This document shows, piece after piece, positions 9,875 through 19,164 of a stretch of DNA of 64,000 nucleotides (positions are counted from its first letter, which is position 1; each line of letters begins with the position of its first letter). The DNA comes from MPNP01 sp965221445. Its GTDB lineage: Bacteria; Pseudomonadota; Alphaproteobacteria; Rhodobacterales; Rhodobacteraceae. The stretch lies in contig CBDCSF010000013.1 in assembly GCA_965221445.1 (NCBI GenBank), positions 2,852,001-2,916,000 of the forward strand, in the 5' to 3' direction. The position numbers and the translations under genes are program-made. The notes below the pieces were generated by a model. It was given only the letters and a program-made list of their open reading frames with translations. It had not been told where the DNA came from and did no database searches.

Positions 9875-11200
9875 TTATTTCTTGACCGGACGGGACTTGG
9901 TATAGCCTTCAATATTTTTCTGTTCCGTACGTGAGATGCCCAAAGCACCATCCGGTATTTTTTTGTTGATAACCGACCCGGCCGCGGTCATGGTGTTATT
10001 ACCTAATTCGACAGGGGAAATGAATACCGTGTTTGAACCTATGAATGAATTTTCACCAACAATAGTCTTGTACTTTCTCACCCCGTCATAATTACAAAAT
10101 ATGGTTCCGGCGCCGATGTTGGTATTTTCTCCGATTTCAGCGTCTCCAACGTAGGACAGATGTGAGACTTTTGTTCCTGTCTTTATTTCAGCCTGCTTCA
10201 TTTCAACAAAATTACCTATACGGCAGTTTTCCCCAATAATGGTTCCCTGTCTAATTCTAGCGAAAGGACCAATTGTGGAACCAGTTCCAACGGAACATCC
10301 TTCCAAATAAGAAAAGGCCCTTACCCTCGAACCAGAGTGGATTTCTACTCCAGGACCGAAGTAAACATTTGGTTCAATGACAACATCATTGTGGATTACT
10401 GTGTCCAAGCTAAAAAAAGTATTTTCAGGAGATTGGAGTGAAACCCCATTTGTCATCAATTCCTTTCTTTTTTTTGCCTGAAATATACCCTCTGCAATAG
10501 CAAGATCCTTCTGAGTGTTGATGCCGATGGTTTCTTCTTCATCGCAGATTGCAACCGAACATTCAAGTTTCTCATCCTTGGCCAATTCGGCAATATCAGT
10601 GAGATAGTATTCTCCACTGGCATTCTGGGTATCAAGCCTTGCAACAAGCTGCTTTAGGGTTGACGTTGACCCACAAACAATTCCGCTATTACAGAGGGTT
10701 ATATCTTTATGTTCCGGAGGTAAATCCTTGAACTCAACAATTTTGGCGATAGTACCATCATCGTCCAGAATCAATCGGCCATAGTTCCCCGGATTTTCTG
10801 CATGAAATCCAAGAAAGGAGATAGATTTATTTTCTGCAGTACGAGTGATTAGCTTTTCAAGTGTTTCCTGTCTGACAAAGGGGGTATCACCATAAAGAAT
10901 AACCGACAAACCATCAAAACTTCCCATTTGATCCAAGGCACATTTTACAGCATGGCCAGTGCCGAGTTGTTTGTTCTGTATGACAATTTCGGGGTGTAAA
11001 TCAATATCATCTAGAGATGACAGGATTTCCTCGTTTTCTTTTCCGATTACAAAGTAGGTTTGATTTGGATTGATTTTTTGGCTGGTACAAAGTGAATGAA
11101 AATATAGTGGGAATCCTGCCAATTCATGAAGGATTTTAGGTCGGGAGGAATTCATTCTTGTTCCTTTTCCTGCTGCTAAAATGACAATAGCTGTATCCAA
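9875..11200 (-). CDS. glmU: Bifunctional GlcN-1-P acetyltransferase / GlcNAc-1-P uridylyltransferase
   Basis: GlmU acetylates glucosamine-1-phosphate and couples it to UTP, giving UDP-GlcNAc. The 441-residue protein begins with the nucleotidyltransferase signature L-A-A-G-K-G-T-R-M (about residues 8-16). The second half is a left-handed beta-helix of hexapeptide repeats (I-G-x-x-x-x) containing the N-Y-D-G-V segment of the acetyltransferase active site. The chosen start is TTG, because a GAAGGA Shine-Dalgarno lies just upstream and the sequence then reads directly into the Rossmann strand. It is the first gene of a glmU-glmS operon and is divergent from the HAD phosphatase gene at 11463. Confidence 0.96.
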   Translation of the reverse strand: MDTAIVILAAGKGTRMNSSRPKILHELAGFPLYFHSLCTSQKINPNQTYFVIGKENEEILSSLDDIDLHPEIVIQNKQLGTGHAVKCALDQMGSFDGLSVILYGDTPFVRQETLEKLITRTAENKSISFLGFHAENPGNYGRLILDDDGTIAKIVEFKDLPPEHKDITLCNSGIVCGSTSTLKQLVARLDTQNASGEYYLTDIAELAKDEKLECSVAICDEEETIGINTQKDLAIAEGIFQAKKRKELMTNGVSLQSPENTFFSLDTVIHNDVVIEPNVYFGPGVEIHSGSRVRAFSYLEGCSVGTGSTIGPFARIRQGTIIGENCRIGNFVEMKQAEIKTGTKVSHLSYVGDAEIGENTNIGAGTIFCNYDGVRKYKTIVGENSFIGSNTVFISPVELGNNTMTAAGSVINKKIPDGALGISRTEQKNIEGYTKSRPVKK

Positions 11201-11236
11201 CAGTCAATCCTTCAAATTCAAATGTTCAAGTTAGGA

Positions 11237-11265
11237 ATTCTGAAACATGTCGATTCTGAAACATG
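11237..11265. repeat. Two 13-bp direct repeats in the glmU / HAD divergent region
   Basis: ATTCTGAAACATG occurs at 11237-11249 and again at 11253-11265, a 16-bp period, 37 bp upstream of the glmU start. It could be a tandem operator or a chance duplication. The rest of the 262-bp divergent region 11201-11462 shows no gene. Confidence 0.35.
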
Positions 11266-11462
11266 CCCTAGTGTTACTTGTTAACCATCCTCAAAAAATA
11301 TACCAAGTGTTTGTAGTAAAATATTGTTTCATTTTCATTTTGTGTGTTCTATCAAAATGCTTCCCGGGAAATTGGATTCATAGATTCTGGTCAAGCCCAG
11401 AATGTAAATCCAATCAGGGTTAGTAAATGAAATTGGATCTATTCTAAAGGTATATAAGGCAT

Positions 11463-12137
11463 ATGAAATCGTTGGTTTTTGATCTGGATGGTACCTTGGC
11501 AGACACAAGTAGAGACCTCATTTGTGCAGCCAACAACTGCTTTATAGAGAAGGGAATCAACCCCCCACTTGATCATGAAAAAGACAAACTAACTGCGTTC
11601 AATGGCGGCAAGGCCATGTTGAAACTCGGTTATACCCGAGTCGAAGGGTCTGTGTCGGAAGCTCAAATAGAGGCACAATATCCCGTCTTGTTAGGCCATT
11701 ATGAAGCTTCTTTGGACAAATATACCAAACTGTACGACATGGTTCCTGAAACCTTGGCTGAACTCAAATCAAGGGGCTGGATATTGGGTATTTGCACTAA
11801 CAAACCCGAAAAACTAGCTTTACAACTCTTGGAGAGTTTGGGGATTTTGAGTGAGTTCAAAGCGCTTACAGGAGCAGATACGTACCCCTTTCGGAAACCA
11901 GACCCCCGTGCATTGACCCGAACCATTGAACTAATGGGAGGTAGTGATGATAAAGCTATTCTGGTTGGGGATTCTATAACAGATTTAAACACCGGCAGGG
12001 CAGCCGGTGTTCCAGTTTTTCTTGTAGGATTCGACCTTCAAGGTAAAAATGCTTCAAAACTCAATCCAGATGAAATATTTATGGGTTATGATGAATTTCC
12101 AAAACATATAGAGGAGTTTACCAAGGGTTGGGACTAG
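11463..12137 (+). CDS. HAD-family hydrolase, phosphoglycolate phosphatase-like
   Basis: This is a cytoplasmic phosphatase of the haloacid dehalogenase superfamily. Motif I is F-D-L-D-G-T-L-A-D-T at residues 6-15, with the nucleophile Asp. Motif II is I-C-T-N-K-P near residue 118, and motif IV is G-D-S-I-T-D at ~170. The helical cap between motifs I and II and the 224-residue length fit the Gph/PGP subfamily, which removes 2-phosphoglycolate formed during oxidative damage repair or carbon metabolism. The true substrate cannot be fixed from sequence. The ATG start has an AAGG upstream. The gene is followed by the DegT-type aminotransferase on the same strand after 73 bp. Confidence 0.85.
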   Translation: MKSLVFDLDGTLADTSRDLICAANNCFIEKGINPPLDHEKDKLTAFNGGKAMLKLGYTRVEGSVSEAQIEAQYPVLLGHYEASLDKYTKLYDMVPETLAELKSRGWILGICTNKPEKLALQLLESLGILSEFKALTGADTYPFRKPDPRALTRTIELMGGSDDKAILVGDSITDLNTGRAAGVPVFLVGFDLQGKNASKLNPDEIFMGYDEFPKHIEEFTKGWD

Positions 12138-12210
12138 GTACTATTCCGTATTGATAGCTTTAATTTATCCTCTCTATTTAGTAAATTCGAACCTGTTGTT
12201 AGGTGTATAA

Positions 12211-13401
12211 TTGATTAGACATTTTGATAAAAGCTTTACTCAACAGGAACCCCTACCTGAGTTATCTCTGAATTCTGCCTTGAAAGTCCTTCAACATGGA
12301 AGGCTACATAGATACAACGTGGCAGATAATGAGGATTCAGAAACTTCCCTTCTGGAAAAGGAGTTCGCTGATTATCTTGGGGTCAAGTACTGTCTTTCGG
12401 TGGCTTCTGGAGGATATGCGCTGACCTGTGCTCTCAGAGCAGTTGGAGTGCAACCAAATGATCCCATTCTGACAAATGCCTTTACTCTTGCACCCGTACC
12501 AGGAGCAATTGCAAGTTTAGGTGCACAACCTGTTCTTGTTGAAATCACTAGGGATCTGGTCATTGATTTTGACGATTTGAACAAAAAGATTGACGAAAGC
12601 AATTCCAGGATTCTCCTGATATCTCACATGCGGGGACATATGTGCGACATGGATGAACTGGTAGCTTTATGTCAAAAAAGAAATGTCCTGCTAATCGAAG
12701 ATTGCGCCCACACAATGGGAGGTACCTGGAATGGAGTGAAATCTGGTCTTCACGGGCTGATCAGTTGTTATTCAACTCAGACCTATAAGCACCTCAATTC
12801 GGGTGAAGGAGGTTTGCTGGTTTCGAATGATCCTGAAATCATGGCGAAAGCAATCATCCTGTCAGGAAGCTATATGCTTTTTGACCGTCATATTGCCCGA
12901 CCAGAAATTGAAGAATTTTTTCACCCCAAGTTTGATTTTCCAAACTGTTCGGGAAGAATGGACAATCTAAGGGCCACAATTTTACGCCCACAATTGAAGG
13001 AACTCCCAAGGAAATGTGATGAATGGAATGACCGCTACAGGACAATCGAAAATATTTTGGGAAAGAGCAATCGCATTGGAGTGATTCAACGACCTGAAAA
13101 AGAGGGTTTTGTTGGGTCTTCGATTCAATTTTATCTGGATGGAATTTCAACTGAAGGAATAAAGGAATTCATCAATAGATGTATGAAAAGAGGAGTGGAA
13201 TTGAAATGGTTTGGGGATAAGGAACCCCACGGTTATACTTCCAGATATGACAGCTGGAGATATATTAAGCCTCAGGACTGTCCAAATACCAATGCCTATC
13301 TAAGTACTCTTCTGGACATGAGAATTCCATTATCTTTCACAATTACAGATTGTGAACTAATCGCTACATTAATCGTAGAGGAAACCGCGGAGTTGAACTG
13401 A
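12211..13401 (+). CDS. DegT/DnrJ/EryC1/StrS-family PLP-dependent aminotransferase
   Basis: This 396-residue fold-type I PLP enzyme belongs to the family that aminates nucleotide-linked ketosugars or related ketones. It shows the cofactor Asp in I-E-D-C-A-H (D164) and the Schiff-base lysine in T-Y-K-H-L-N-S-G-E-G-G (K193), with S-G-G near residue 67 for phosphate binding. The start is TTG at 12211, after a TTAGGTG-like ribosome site. No other sugar-biosynthesis gene surrounds it, so the substrate is unknown. Neighbours are a HAD phosphatase and an acyl-CoA dehydrogenase gene, and a functional link to either is not evident. Confidence 0.85.
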   Translation: MIRHFDKSFTQQEPLPELSLNSALKVLQHGRLHRYNVADNEDSETSLLEKEFADYLGVKYCLSVASGGYALTCALRAVGVQPNDPILTNAFTLAPVPGAIASLGAQPVLVEITRDLVIDFDDLNKKIDESNSRILLISHMRGHMCDMDELVALCQKRNVLLIEDCAHTMGGTWNGVKSGLHGLISCYSTQTYKHLNSGEGGLLVSNDPEIMAKAIILSGSYMLFDRHIARPEIEEFFHPKFDFPNCSGRMDNLRATILRPQLKELPRKCDEWNDRYRTIENILGKSNRIGVIQRPEKEGFVGSSIQFYLDGISTEGIKEFINRCMKRGVELKWFGDKEPHGYTSRYDSWRYIKPQDCPNTNAYLSTLLDMRIPLSFTITDCELIATLIVEETAELN

Positions 13402-13437
13402 CTCCAGATAACCAATGAGTTAGGAACAATAGGTTAG

Positions 13438-14601
13438 ATGTTTACTGCTTCCATGAACTTTGATCTTGAGTCTGATATTGTTGAATTACGAGATCTAATC
13501 CACCGATGGGCTCAGGAACGAATCAAACCACAAGCCGATGAAATCGATAAAAGTAATCTTTTCCCACATGCCCTTTGGAAGGAAATGGGGGAACTGGGTA
13601 TTTTGGGAATTACTGTTGAGGAGGAATTTGGTGGAGCTGGCTTGGGATATCTTGCCCATGTAATTTGTGTTGAAGAAATAGCCAGGGCATCGGCCAGCGT
13701 ATCATTGTCTTATGGTGCTCATTCAAATCTATGTGTTAACCAGATTCGATTGAATGGGACCGATGAACAAAAAAAGAAATATCTTCCGGGATTGATTTCA
13801 GGTGAAAATGTAGGTGCTCTGGCGATGTCCGAATCAGGTGCCGGATCAGATGTAGTCTCAATGAAGCTGTCAGCTCAAAAGAGGAATGGCTATTTTCTGG
13901 TCAATGGGTCCAAATACTGGATAACCAACGGACCCTCGGCTGATACGTTGATTGTATATGCGAAAACTGATCCAGGTCAGGAAGCGAATGGAATTACTGC
14001 TTTTATCGTCGAGAAAAGTATGAATGGTTTTTCGGTCTCAAAACCCTTCTCCAAACTTGGGATGAGAGGGTCCGACACTTCGGAGTTAGTTTTTGAGAAT
14101 GTTGAGATTCCCTTTGAAAATGTTCTGGGAGAAGAGGGTAGGGGAGTTCAGGTTCTGATGTCCGGTCTGGATTACGAAAGAGTTGTTCTGGCAGGAATCG
14201 GTATTGGTATAATTGCTGCATGTCTTGATGAAATCATGCCCTACATGAAATCCAGGAAACAGTTTGGCCAGCCAATTGGTGAGTTTCAGCTGATGCAGGC
14301 CAAAATTGCCGATATGTATACATCCTTGAATTCGGTACGATCCTACACCTATGAAGTTGCCAAAGCATGCGACCGGGGAGAGGTAACCAGACAGGATGCA
14401 GCTGCCTGTGTCCTTTACTCCTCGGAAGAGGCCATGAAGCAGGCTCACCAAGCAGTTCAGTCCATGGGTGGAGCAGGTTTTTTGTCAGAGGCTCCAGTAA
14501 GCCGGTTGTTCCGCGATGCAAAACTAATGGAAATCGGTGCTGGAACCTCTGAAATCAGACGAATGTTGATCGGCCGACAATTGATGAAACTGGTTGATTG
14601 A
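13438..14601 (+). CDS. ivd: Isovaleryl-CoA dehydrogenase-like acyl-CoA dehydrogenase
   Basis: This FAD enzyme oxidises isovaleryl-CoA to 3-methylcrotonyl-CoA in leucine breakdown and passes electrons to ETF. The 387-residue protein has the Y-G-A-H-S-N-L-C motif (~92-99), the substrate/FAD segment A-M-S-E-S-G-A-G-S-D (~129-138), W-I-T-N-G, and the C-terminal E-I-G-A-G-T-S-E-I-R-R. Its catalytic Glu sits in G-L-D-Y-E-R-V-V-L-A-G (E247). That is the position used by isovaleryl-CoA dehydrogenases rather than the C-terminal position of short- and medium-chain enzymes. A methylglutaconyl-CoA hydratase-like gene 3 kb downstream supports leucine catabolism, but carboxylase subunits (liuB/liuD) are absent from the window, so specificity remains an inference. 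Confidence 0.82.
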   Translation: MFTASMNFDLESDIVELRDLIHRWAQERIKPQADEIDKSNLFPHALWKEMGELGILGITVEEEFGGAGLGYLAHVICVEEIARASASVSLSYGAHSNLCVNQIRLNGTDEQKKKYLPGLISGENVGALAMSESGAGSDVVSMKLSAQKRNGYFLVNGSKYWITNGPSADTLIVYAKTDPGQEANGITAFIVEKSMNGFSVSKPFSKLGMRGSDTSELVFENVEIPFENVLGEEGRGVQVLMSGLDYERVVLAGIGIGIIAACLDEIMPYMKSRKQFGQPIGEFQLMQAKIADMYTSLNSVRSYTYEVAKACDRGEVTRQDAAACVLYSSEEAMKQAHQAVQSMGGAGFLSEAPVSRLFRDAKLMEIGAGTSEIRRMLIGRQLMKLVD

Positions 14602-14633
14602 ACAATAATAATCTGTACAGAATCCAGAATAGA

Positions 14634-15356
14634 TCAGGCCATGTATTGACCGCCATTTGCACTCAAGGTTGAACCGGTGATAAACCCAGCATCATCTGAG
14701 ACCAGAAAAGCTACACAACGTGCAATTTCTTCTGGTTCCCCAAGTCTGCCAACAGGAATTTGCTTGATAATCTGTTCCCTTACATTTTCTGGAACAGCCA
14801 TAACCATTTCCGTAGCAATATAACCAGGGCAGATTGCATTAACGGTAATACCCTTGAAAGCACCTTCCTGGGCCAATGATTTGGTAAAACCAATATCACC
14901 AGCTTTTGAAGCTGCATAATTTGCCTGGCCCATTTGTCCCTTCAAACCATTGATGGAAGAAATATTCACAATTCGGCCAAAACTGCGTGATCGCATTCCA
15001 TCCCACACTTGGTGTGTCATATTGAATAGACCAGTCAAATTGGTGCTGATGACATCATTCCATTTCTGGGGTGTCATTCGATGAAACATTGAATCTCTGG
15101 TGATGCCAGCGTTATTGACAAGAATTTCAACAGGCCCCAACTGTTCTTCAACTTCATTCACACCTTGGGTACAAGCCTCATAGTCGGCCACAGACCATTT
15201 GAATGTTGGAATTCCAGCTTCCTCTGAAAATCCTGCTGCAGCCTCCTCATTACCTGCGAAATTAGCAGCAACCTTATATCCATCCGCTTTCAGTTTTTTC
15301 GCTATGGCAGCACCTATTCCTCTGGTACCACCTGTAACCAATGCTACTCTACTCAT
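14634..15356 (-). CDS. phbB: Acetoacetyl-CoA reductase (NADPH)
   Basis: This short-chain dehydrogenase reduces acetoacetyl-CoA to (R)-3-hydroxybutyryl-CoA, the second step of polyhydroxybutyrate synthesis. The Rossmann motif T-G-G-T-R-G-I-G lies at ~8-15. N-N-A-G-I-T-R-D and the catalytic Ser-Tyr-Lys set (I-S-S-I-N-G ... N-Y-A-A-S-K) are intact, and the PhaB-type G-Q-x-G-Q-A-N-Y segment is present. I chose the ATG at 15356, with an AAGGAA site upstream, over a longer reading that adds seven residues. The gene is 27 bp downstream of the acetyl-CoA acetyltransferase gene on the same strand, forming a phaA-phaB pair. No polymerase gene is in the window. Confidence 0.9.
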   Translation of the reverse strand: MSRVALVTGGTRGIGAAIAKKLKADGYKVAANFAGNEEAAAGFSEEAGIPTFKWSVADYEACTQGVNEVEEQLGPVEILVNNAGITRDSMFHRMTPQKWNDVISTNLTGLFNMTHQVWDGMRSRSFGRIVNISSINGLKGQMGQANYAASKAGDIGFTKSLAQEGAFKGITVNAICPGYIATEMVMAVPENVREQIIKQIPVGRLGEPEEIARCVAFLVSDDAGFITGSTLSANGGQYMA

Positions 15357-15383
15357 GATAATATTCCTTACTATCAATTAAAC

Positions 15384-16562
15384 TCAGTTATTTCGCTGCA
15401 CACACATAGCAACACCCATACCGCCACCAATGCAAAGCGTAGCCAGACCCTTTTGTACATCCCTTCTTTGCATTTCGTAAAGAAGGGTATTCAGAATTCT
15501 GCATCCCGAAGCTCCGATTGGATGACCAATGGCTATGGCTCCACCATTCACATTAACGATTTCAGGATCCCAGCCCATCTCTTTATTTACTGCACATGCC
15601 TGTGCAGCAAACGCTTCATTGGCTTCCACCAGATCCAAGTCGGAAACTGACCATCCAGCCTTTTCAAGTGCCTTGCGAGAAGCATTTACCGGCCCAATGC
15701 CCATAATCGAAGGATCAACCCCAGCAGTGGCGTAGGAAACAATGGTTGCCAAAGGTTCTATCCCTCTTTTCTCTGCTTCGTCCCTGGACATAAGTAGGAC
15801 AACCGCTGCTCCATCATTAATGCCTGAAGCATTTCCTGCAGTAACCGACCCTTCTTTGGCAAAGGCAGGTCTGAGCTTTTGCATATTTTCAATAGTTGCG
15901 CCATGGCGGATATATTCATCCTTATCTACAACCACTTCACCTTTTCTCGATTTTACAACTACAGGAATGACCTCATCGTCAAAACGACCATCCTTCTGGG
16001 CTGCTTCAGCTTTATTTTGTGAAGCCAGGGCGAAGTTATCCTGGATATCACGAGAAATTTGCCATTTTTGTGCCACATTTTCTGCAGTCGTACCCATATG
16101 ATAACCATTGAATGCATCCCATAGGCCATCCTTGATCATGGAATCGACAAATTCCAGATTACCCATTTTTTTACCGGATCGTAAATATGCCACATGTGGA
16201 GACAGGCTCATGTTTTCCTGTCCCCCTGCCAGAATGATTTCAGCATCTCCAAGCTTGATATGCTGGGTACCGATAGCAACAGCTCGCAAGCCGGAACCAC
16301 AAACCTGATTAATACCCCAGGCTGCTGATTCTATTGGTAAACCAGCCTTAATATGAGCCTGCCGTGCAGGGTTTTGACCCTGGCCGGCGGTTAATACCTG
16401 CCCCAGTATGGTTTCGGAAACGTCAGATTTATCAACATTTGCTTTGGCAAGTACAGCTTCCATGACCTGTGCTCCCAGCTCATCAGCCGGTACGCTTGCA
16501 AATGATCCATTAAAACTTCCTACAGGTGTTCTCCCAGCACCAGCAATGACAACTTCGTTCAT
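15384..16562 (-). CDS. phaA: Acetyl-CoA C-acetyltransferase (thiolase)
   Basis: This enzyme condenses two acetyl-CoA to acetoacetyl-CoA, or runs in reverse, and feeds polyhydroxybutyrate synthesis with the adjacent reductase. The 392-residue thiolase has the acyl-accepting Cys in N-Q-V-C-G-S-G (C88), the His in I-A-I-G-H-P-I-G-A-S-G, and the C-terminal base Cys in C-I-G-G-G-M-G. The ATG at 16562 is chosen because it is preceded by an AAGGG site and begins the standard M-N-E-V-V-I-A-G-A-G-R-T-P sequence; a longer version would add 15 unconserved residues. It is the first gene of the pair and is divergent from the beta-keto acid cleavage enzyme gene across 295 bp without other visible genes. 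Confidence 0.94.
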   Translation of the reverse strand: MNEVVIAGAGRTPVGSFNGSFASVPADELGAQVMEAVLAKANVDKSDVSETILGQVLTAGQGQNPARQAHIKAGLPIESAAWGINQVCGSGLRAVAIGTQHIKLGDAEIILAGGQENMSLSPHVAYLRSGKKMGNLEFVDSMIKDGLWDAFNGYHMGTTAENVAQKWQISRDIQDNFALASQNKAEAAQKDGRFDDEVIPVVVKSRKGEVVVDKDEYIRHGATIENMQKLRPAFAKEGSVTAGNASGINDGAAVVLLMSRDEAEKRGIEPLATIVSYATAGVDPSIMGIGPVNASRKALEKAGWSVSDLDLVEANEAFAAQACAVNKEMGWDPEIVNVNGGAIAIGHPIGASGCRILNTLLYEMQRRDVQKGLATLCIGGGMGVAMCVQRNN

Positions 16563-16857
16563 AATAATACCCTTACTTTTAGTACATGCCCCTACCTGGG
16601 GATGCATTAAACCAAATCACATGGAATACATGTAACTTCCGAATCAAATCAAAGCTGAAAAGGTTTACTTTGATTCGTGATGCTTTGAGGAGAAAAGTGT
16701 TGAGTCTTGCGGATATTTCAAGATAGGTTTTATTATATAACCAAACAATTAATGTGAATTTGATGTGAAAAATTATCTTTTCCCGTAGAAATAGCACAAG
16801 GTTTGGAATCATCTAAAATTTGTATTTGATTTTGACCTTTATTTTTGGAGTTAACCT

Positions 16858-17772
16858 ATGCCATTGGAAATGAGTAAGGAGGTGTTCATTACCTGCGCTG
16901 TTACTGGCGCTGGAAGCACACAGGAAAGAAGTAAACATGTCCCTAGATCACCTGAGGAAATAGCTGATAGTGCGATAAATGCAGCAAAGGCTGGTGCAGC
17001 CATTGTTCATTGTCATGTCCGGGATCCGGAAACCGGAAGACCGTCCCGTAAAGTTGACTACTACAGAGAAGTGACAGATCGGATTAGGGCTTCCAATATT
17101 GATGTGGTATTAAATCTAACCGCAGGAATGGGGGGTGATTTGGTCGTCGGGCCTCCCGCTAAACCTTTACCCCTGGTAGAGGGTACCGATTTAGCCGGTG
17201 CTAATGATAGGGTTGAACATATCAGGCTTTGTCGACCAGAGATTTGTACCCTTGATTGTGGATCAATGAATTTTGCCGAAGCTGATTATGTAATGCTAAA
17301 TACACCTGGAATGCTTGATGAGATGTGTTCATTGATGATTAAGATGGGGGTGAAGCCGGAAATTGAAGCATTTGATACCGGTAATTTATGGTTTGCCAAG
17401 AGATTGGTTCAAATGGGTATTTTACCTGAACCTGCACTGGTTCAACTTTGTATGGGTGTTCCATGGGGTGCACCAGATGACTTAAATACTTTCATGGCAA
17501 TGGTAAACAATGTTCCAGAATCTTGGACCTTTTCAGCCTTTTCTCTGGGGAGAAATCAAATGCCCTATGTGGCTGCCTCGGTTCTGGCTGGTGGCAATCC
17601 CCGTGTAGGATTGGAGGATAATCTGTATTTAAGCAGAGGAGTACTTGCTCAGAATTTCCAATTGGTAGAAAAGGCTGTAAATATTGTGGAATCTCTTGGA
17701 GCCAGAGTAATTGGACCTGAAGAAGTCAGGAAAAAACTGGCTTTGACAAAAAGAAGTCCATTATCAAAATAG
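16858..17772 (+). CDS. Beta-keto acid cleavage enzyme (BKACE, DUF849)
   Basis: Members of this zinc-dependent TIM-barrel family cleave a beta-keto acid with acetyl-CoA to give acetoacetate and a new CoA ester. Known substrates include 3-keto-5-aminohexanoate and dehydrocarnitine. The 304-residue length is typical. The metal-binding pair is H-C-H (H51 and H53) in I-V-H-C-H-V-R-D-P, and E-A-F-D-T-G lies near residue 172. The C-terminal half contains the conserved G-V-P-W-G and G-L-E-D-N-L-Y segments. It is followed after 35 bp by a crotonase gene on the same strand. Adjacent acetoacetyl-CoA metabolism fits production of acetoacetate, but the particular substrate is not decided. Confidence 0.88.
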   Translation: MPLEMSKEVFITCAVTGAGSTQERSKHVPRSPEEIADSAINAAKAGAAIVHCHVRDPETGRPSRKVDYYREVTDRIRASNIDVVLNLTAGMGGDLVVGPPAKPLPLVEGTDLAGANDRVEHIRLCRPEICTLDCGSMNFAEADYVMLNTPGMLDEMCSLMIKMGVKPEIEAFDTGNLWFAKRLVQMGILPEPALVQLCMGVPWGAPDDLNTFMAMVNNVPESWTFSAFSLGRNQMPYVAASVLAGGNPRVGLEDNLYLSRGVLAQNFQLVEKAVNIVESLGARVIGPEEVRKKLALTKRSPLSK

Positions 17773-17807
17773 TGTGAATAAGGTACCTAATTAGGGTTCA
17801 ATCTGAA

Positions 17808-18596
17808 ATGGAATCTGTAAGACTCGATATACTTCCTTCTGGCATTGCGAAGGTTGTTTTAAAACGCCCTGAAAAGAAAAATTCCTTTAATGCTGAAATG
17901 ATTGCAAGGCTTGGAGAAATAGCCAAGACAATCAATAGAAGACCCGAAATCAGGGTTGTCAACCTGATGGGCGAGGGAGATTTTTTTTGTGCCGGGGCTG
18001 ATCTTGAGTGGATGAAAAAGCAAACCCAAAATTCTCCCGACGAAAAATACAAAGAAGCCTTGGAATTAGCACATATGTTAAAGGCGTGGTTCGACGTTCA
18101 AGTCCCAGTCTTGACAGGGGTACAAGGTGGTGCCTTTGGTGGTGGATTGGGGTTGGTTGTATTATCTGATGAGGTAATTGGAGTGGAAGAAACCAGATTT
18201 AGTTTCTCGGAAGTAAAGCTTGGTCTCATTCCGGCAACAATTTCGCCCTATGTTCAAAGGGTTCTGGGAAACAAGGCCGGAAACAGGCTCCTTTTGTCAG
18301 GTAGGATTTTTTCGGTTTGGGAAGCAAAAGAATTAGGCTTGGTAGATCAAATAGTTCTTATGGAAGAATTGGAATCAGTAATTTTTAGAAGATCTTTGAG
18401 TTATTTGGAAGGAGCACCTTCGGCGGTAAAAGCCACAAAAAGACTTTACCGGGGGTTGGGAGAACAAATAACCGATCAAACCATAGAAAAAACTGTTGAA
18501 GCACTGACCAAGGCGTGGGTTGAGGAGGAAGCTCAGGAAGGAGTGAAGTCATTTTTTTTGAAAACGAAACCATCATGGAGTATCAAAAATAGTTGA
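17808..18596 (+). CDS. Enoyl-CoA hydratase/isomerase, methylglutaconyl-CoA hydratase-like
   Basis: This is a crotonase-fold hydratase of 262 residues. The oxyanion-hole segments are F-C-A-G-A-D-L-E-W-M (~64-73) and G-A-F-G-G-G-L-G-L-V (~107-116). The F-S-E-V-K-L-G-L-I-P-A-T-I-S-P-Y stretch is characteristic of the LiuC group, which hydrates 3-methylglutaconyl-CoA to HMG-CoA in leucine degradation. It is 35 bp downstream of the BKACE gene and probably in the same transcript. The nearby isovaleryl-CoA dehydrogenase gene supports the pathway assignment, although the carboxylase and lyase of the route are not in this window. Confidence 0.8.
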   Translation: MESVRLDILPSGIAKVVLKRPEKKNSFNAEMIARLGEIAKTINRRPEIRVVNLMGEGDFFCAGADLEWMKKQTQNSPDEKYKEALELAHMLKAWFDVQVPVLTGVQGGAFGGGLGLVVLSDEVIGVEETRFSFSEVKLGLIPATISPYVQRVLGNKAGNRLLLSGRIFSVWEAKELGLVDQIVLMEELESVIFRRSLSYLEGAPSAVKATKRLYRGLGEQITDQTIEKTVEALTKAWVEEEAQEGVKSFFLKTKPSWSIKNS

Positions 18597-18767
18597 CATT
18601 TTACTTCAATGTTCTAGTGTTGTTATCCGTGCGATGAAGTTTGAGTTGAAATTAAGTTGAATTCATTTTCTCTGGTCTTGAATTTCTGATGAATCGTCTT
18701 AATATTTCGGTACACGTTAATAGACTCCCTACTAGGATTAGGTGTAAATTATAAAGGGTCATTTTTT

Positions 18768-19103
18768 ATGGATATAAATGCCACTAAAGAGGGTAACATA
18801 CTGATTTCAAAACCTTTGGGCCGGTTGGATGGGACCAACTCAAGGGATTTTGAGGAAACTTTGAAAACAGAATTGAATCAAGAAGAGCTTTCCTTGATAA
18901 TTGATTTGGAGGATCTGGTCTATATCAGTAGTGCTGGTTTAAGGGCCATACTGTTGTTAGCAAAAACTCTGAATTCTAAAGGCCGAAAACTTGCACTTTG
19001 TTCATTGTCTGACCAAATTTTGGAGGTTTTTGAAATAAGCGGATTTAACAAGGTCATCCCAATCCACCCAGGCAGGTCGGAAGCCATTTCAAGTTTACAA
19101 TAA
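18768..19103 (+). CDS. STAS-domain anti-anti-sigma factor-type protein
   Basis: This single-domain 111-residue STAS protein resembles SpoIIAA/RsbV. The switch serine lies in Y-I-S-S-A-G-L-R-A, within the expected strand-helix turn. Unphosphorylated STAS proteins bind their partner kinase and so free a sigma factor or other target. The convergent neighbours encode an HPK-like kinase and a PP2C phosphatase, giving all three parts of a partner-switching circuit in 2 kb. No sigma factor gene is present here, so the output may be remote or may not be transcriptional. Confidence 0.88.
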   Translation: MDINATKEGNILISKPLGRLDGTNSRDFEETLKTELNQEELSLIIDLEDLVYISSAGLRAILLLAKTLNSKGRKLALCSLSDQILEVFEISGFNKVIPIHPGRSEAISSLQ

Positions 19104-19128
19104 CTTAATTCGTCAAGGAAAAGAAGAT

Positions 19129-19154
19129 GGAAAGTAAGTAGTGATTTACTTTCC
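19129..19154. terminator. Stem-loop between convergent STAS and anti-sigma genes
   Basis: GGAAAGTAA (19129-19137) pairs with TTACTTTCC (19146-19154), a 9-bp stem with an 8-nt loop in the 61-bp convergent gap. There is no clear U-tract, so a bidirectional terminator is plausible but not certain. Confidence 0.35.
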
Positions 19155-19164
19155 GTGCTGGAGG

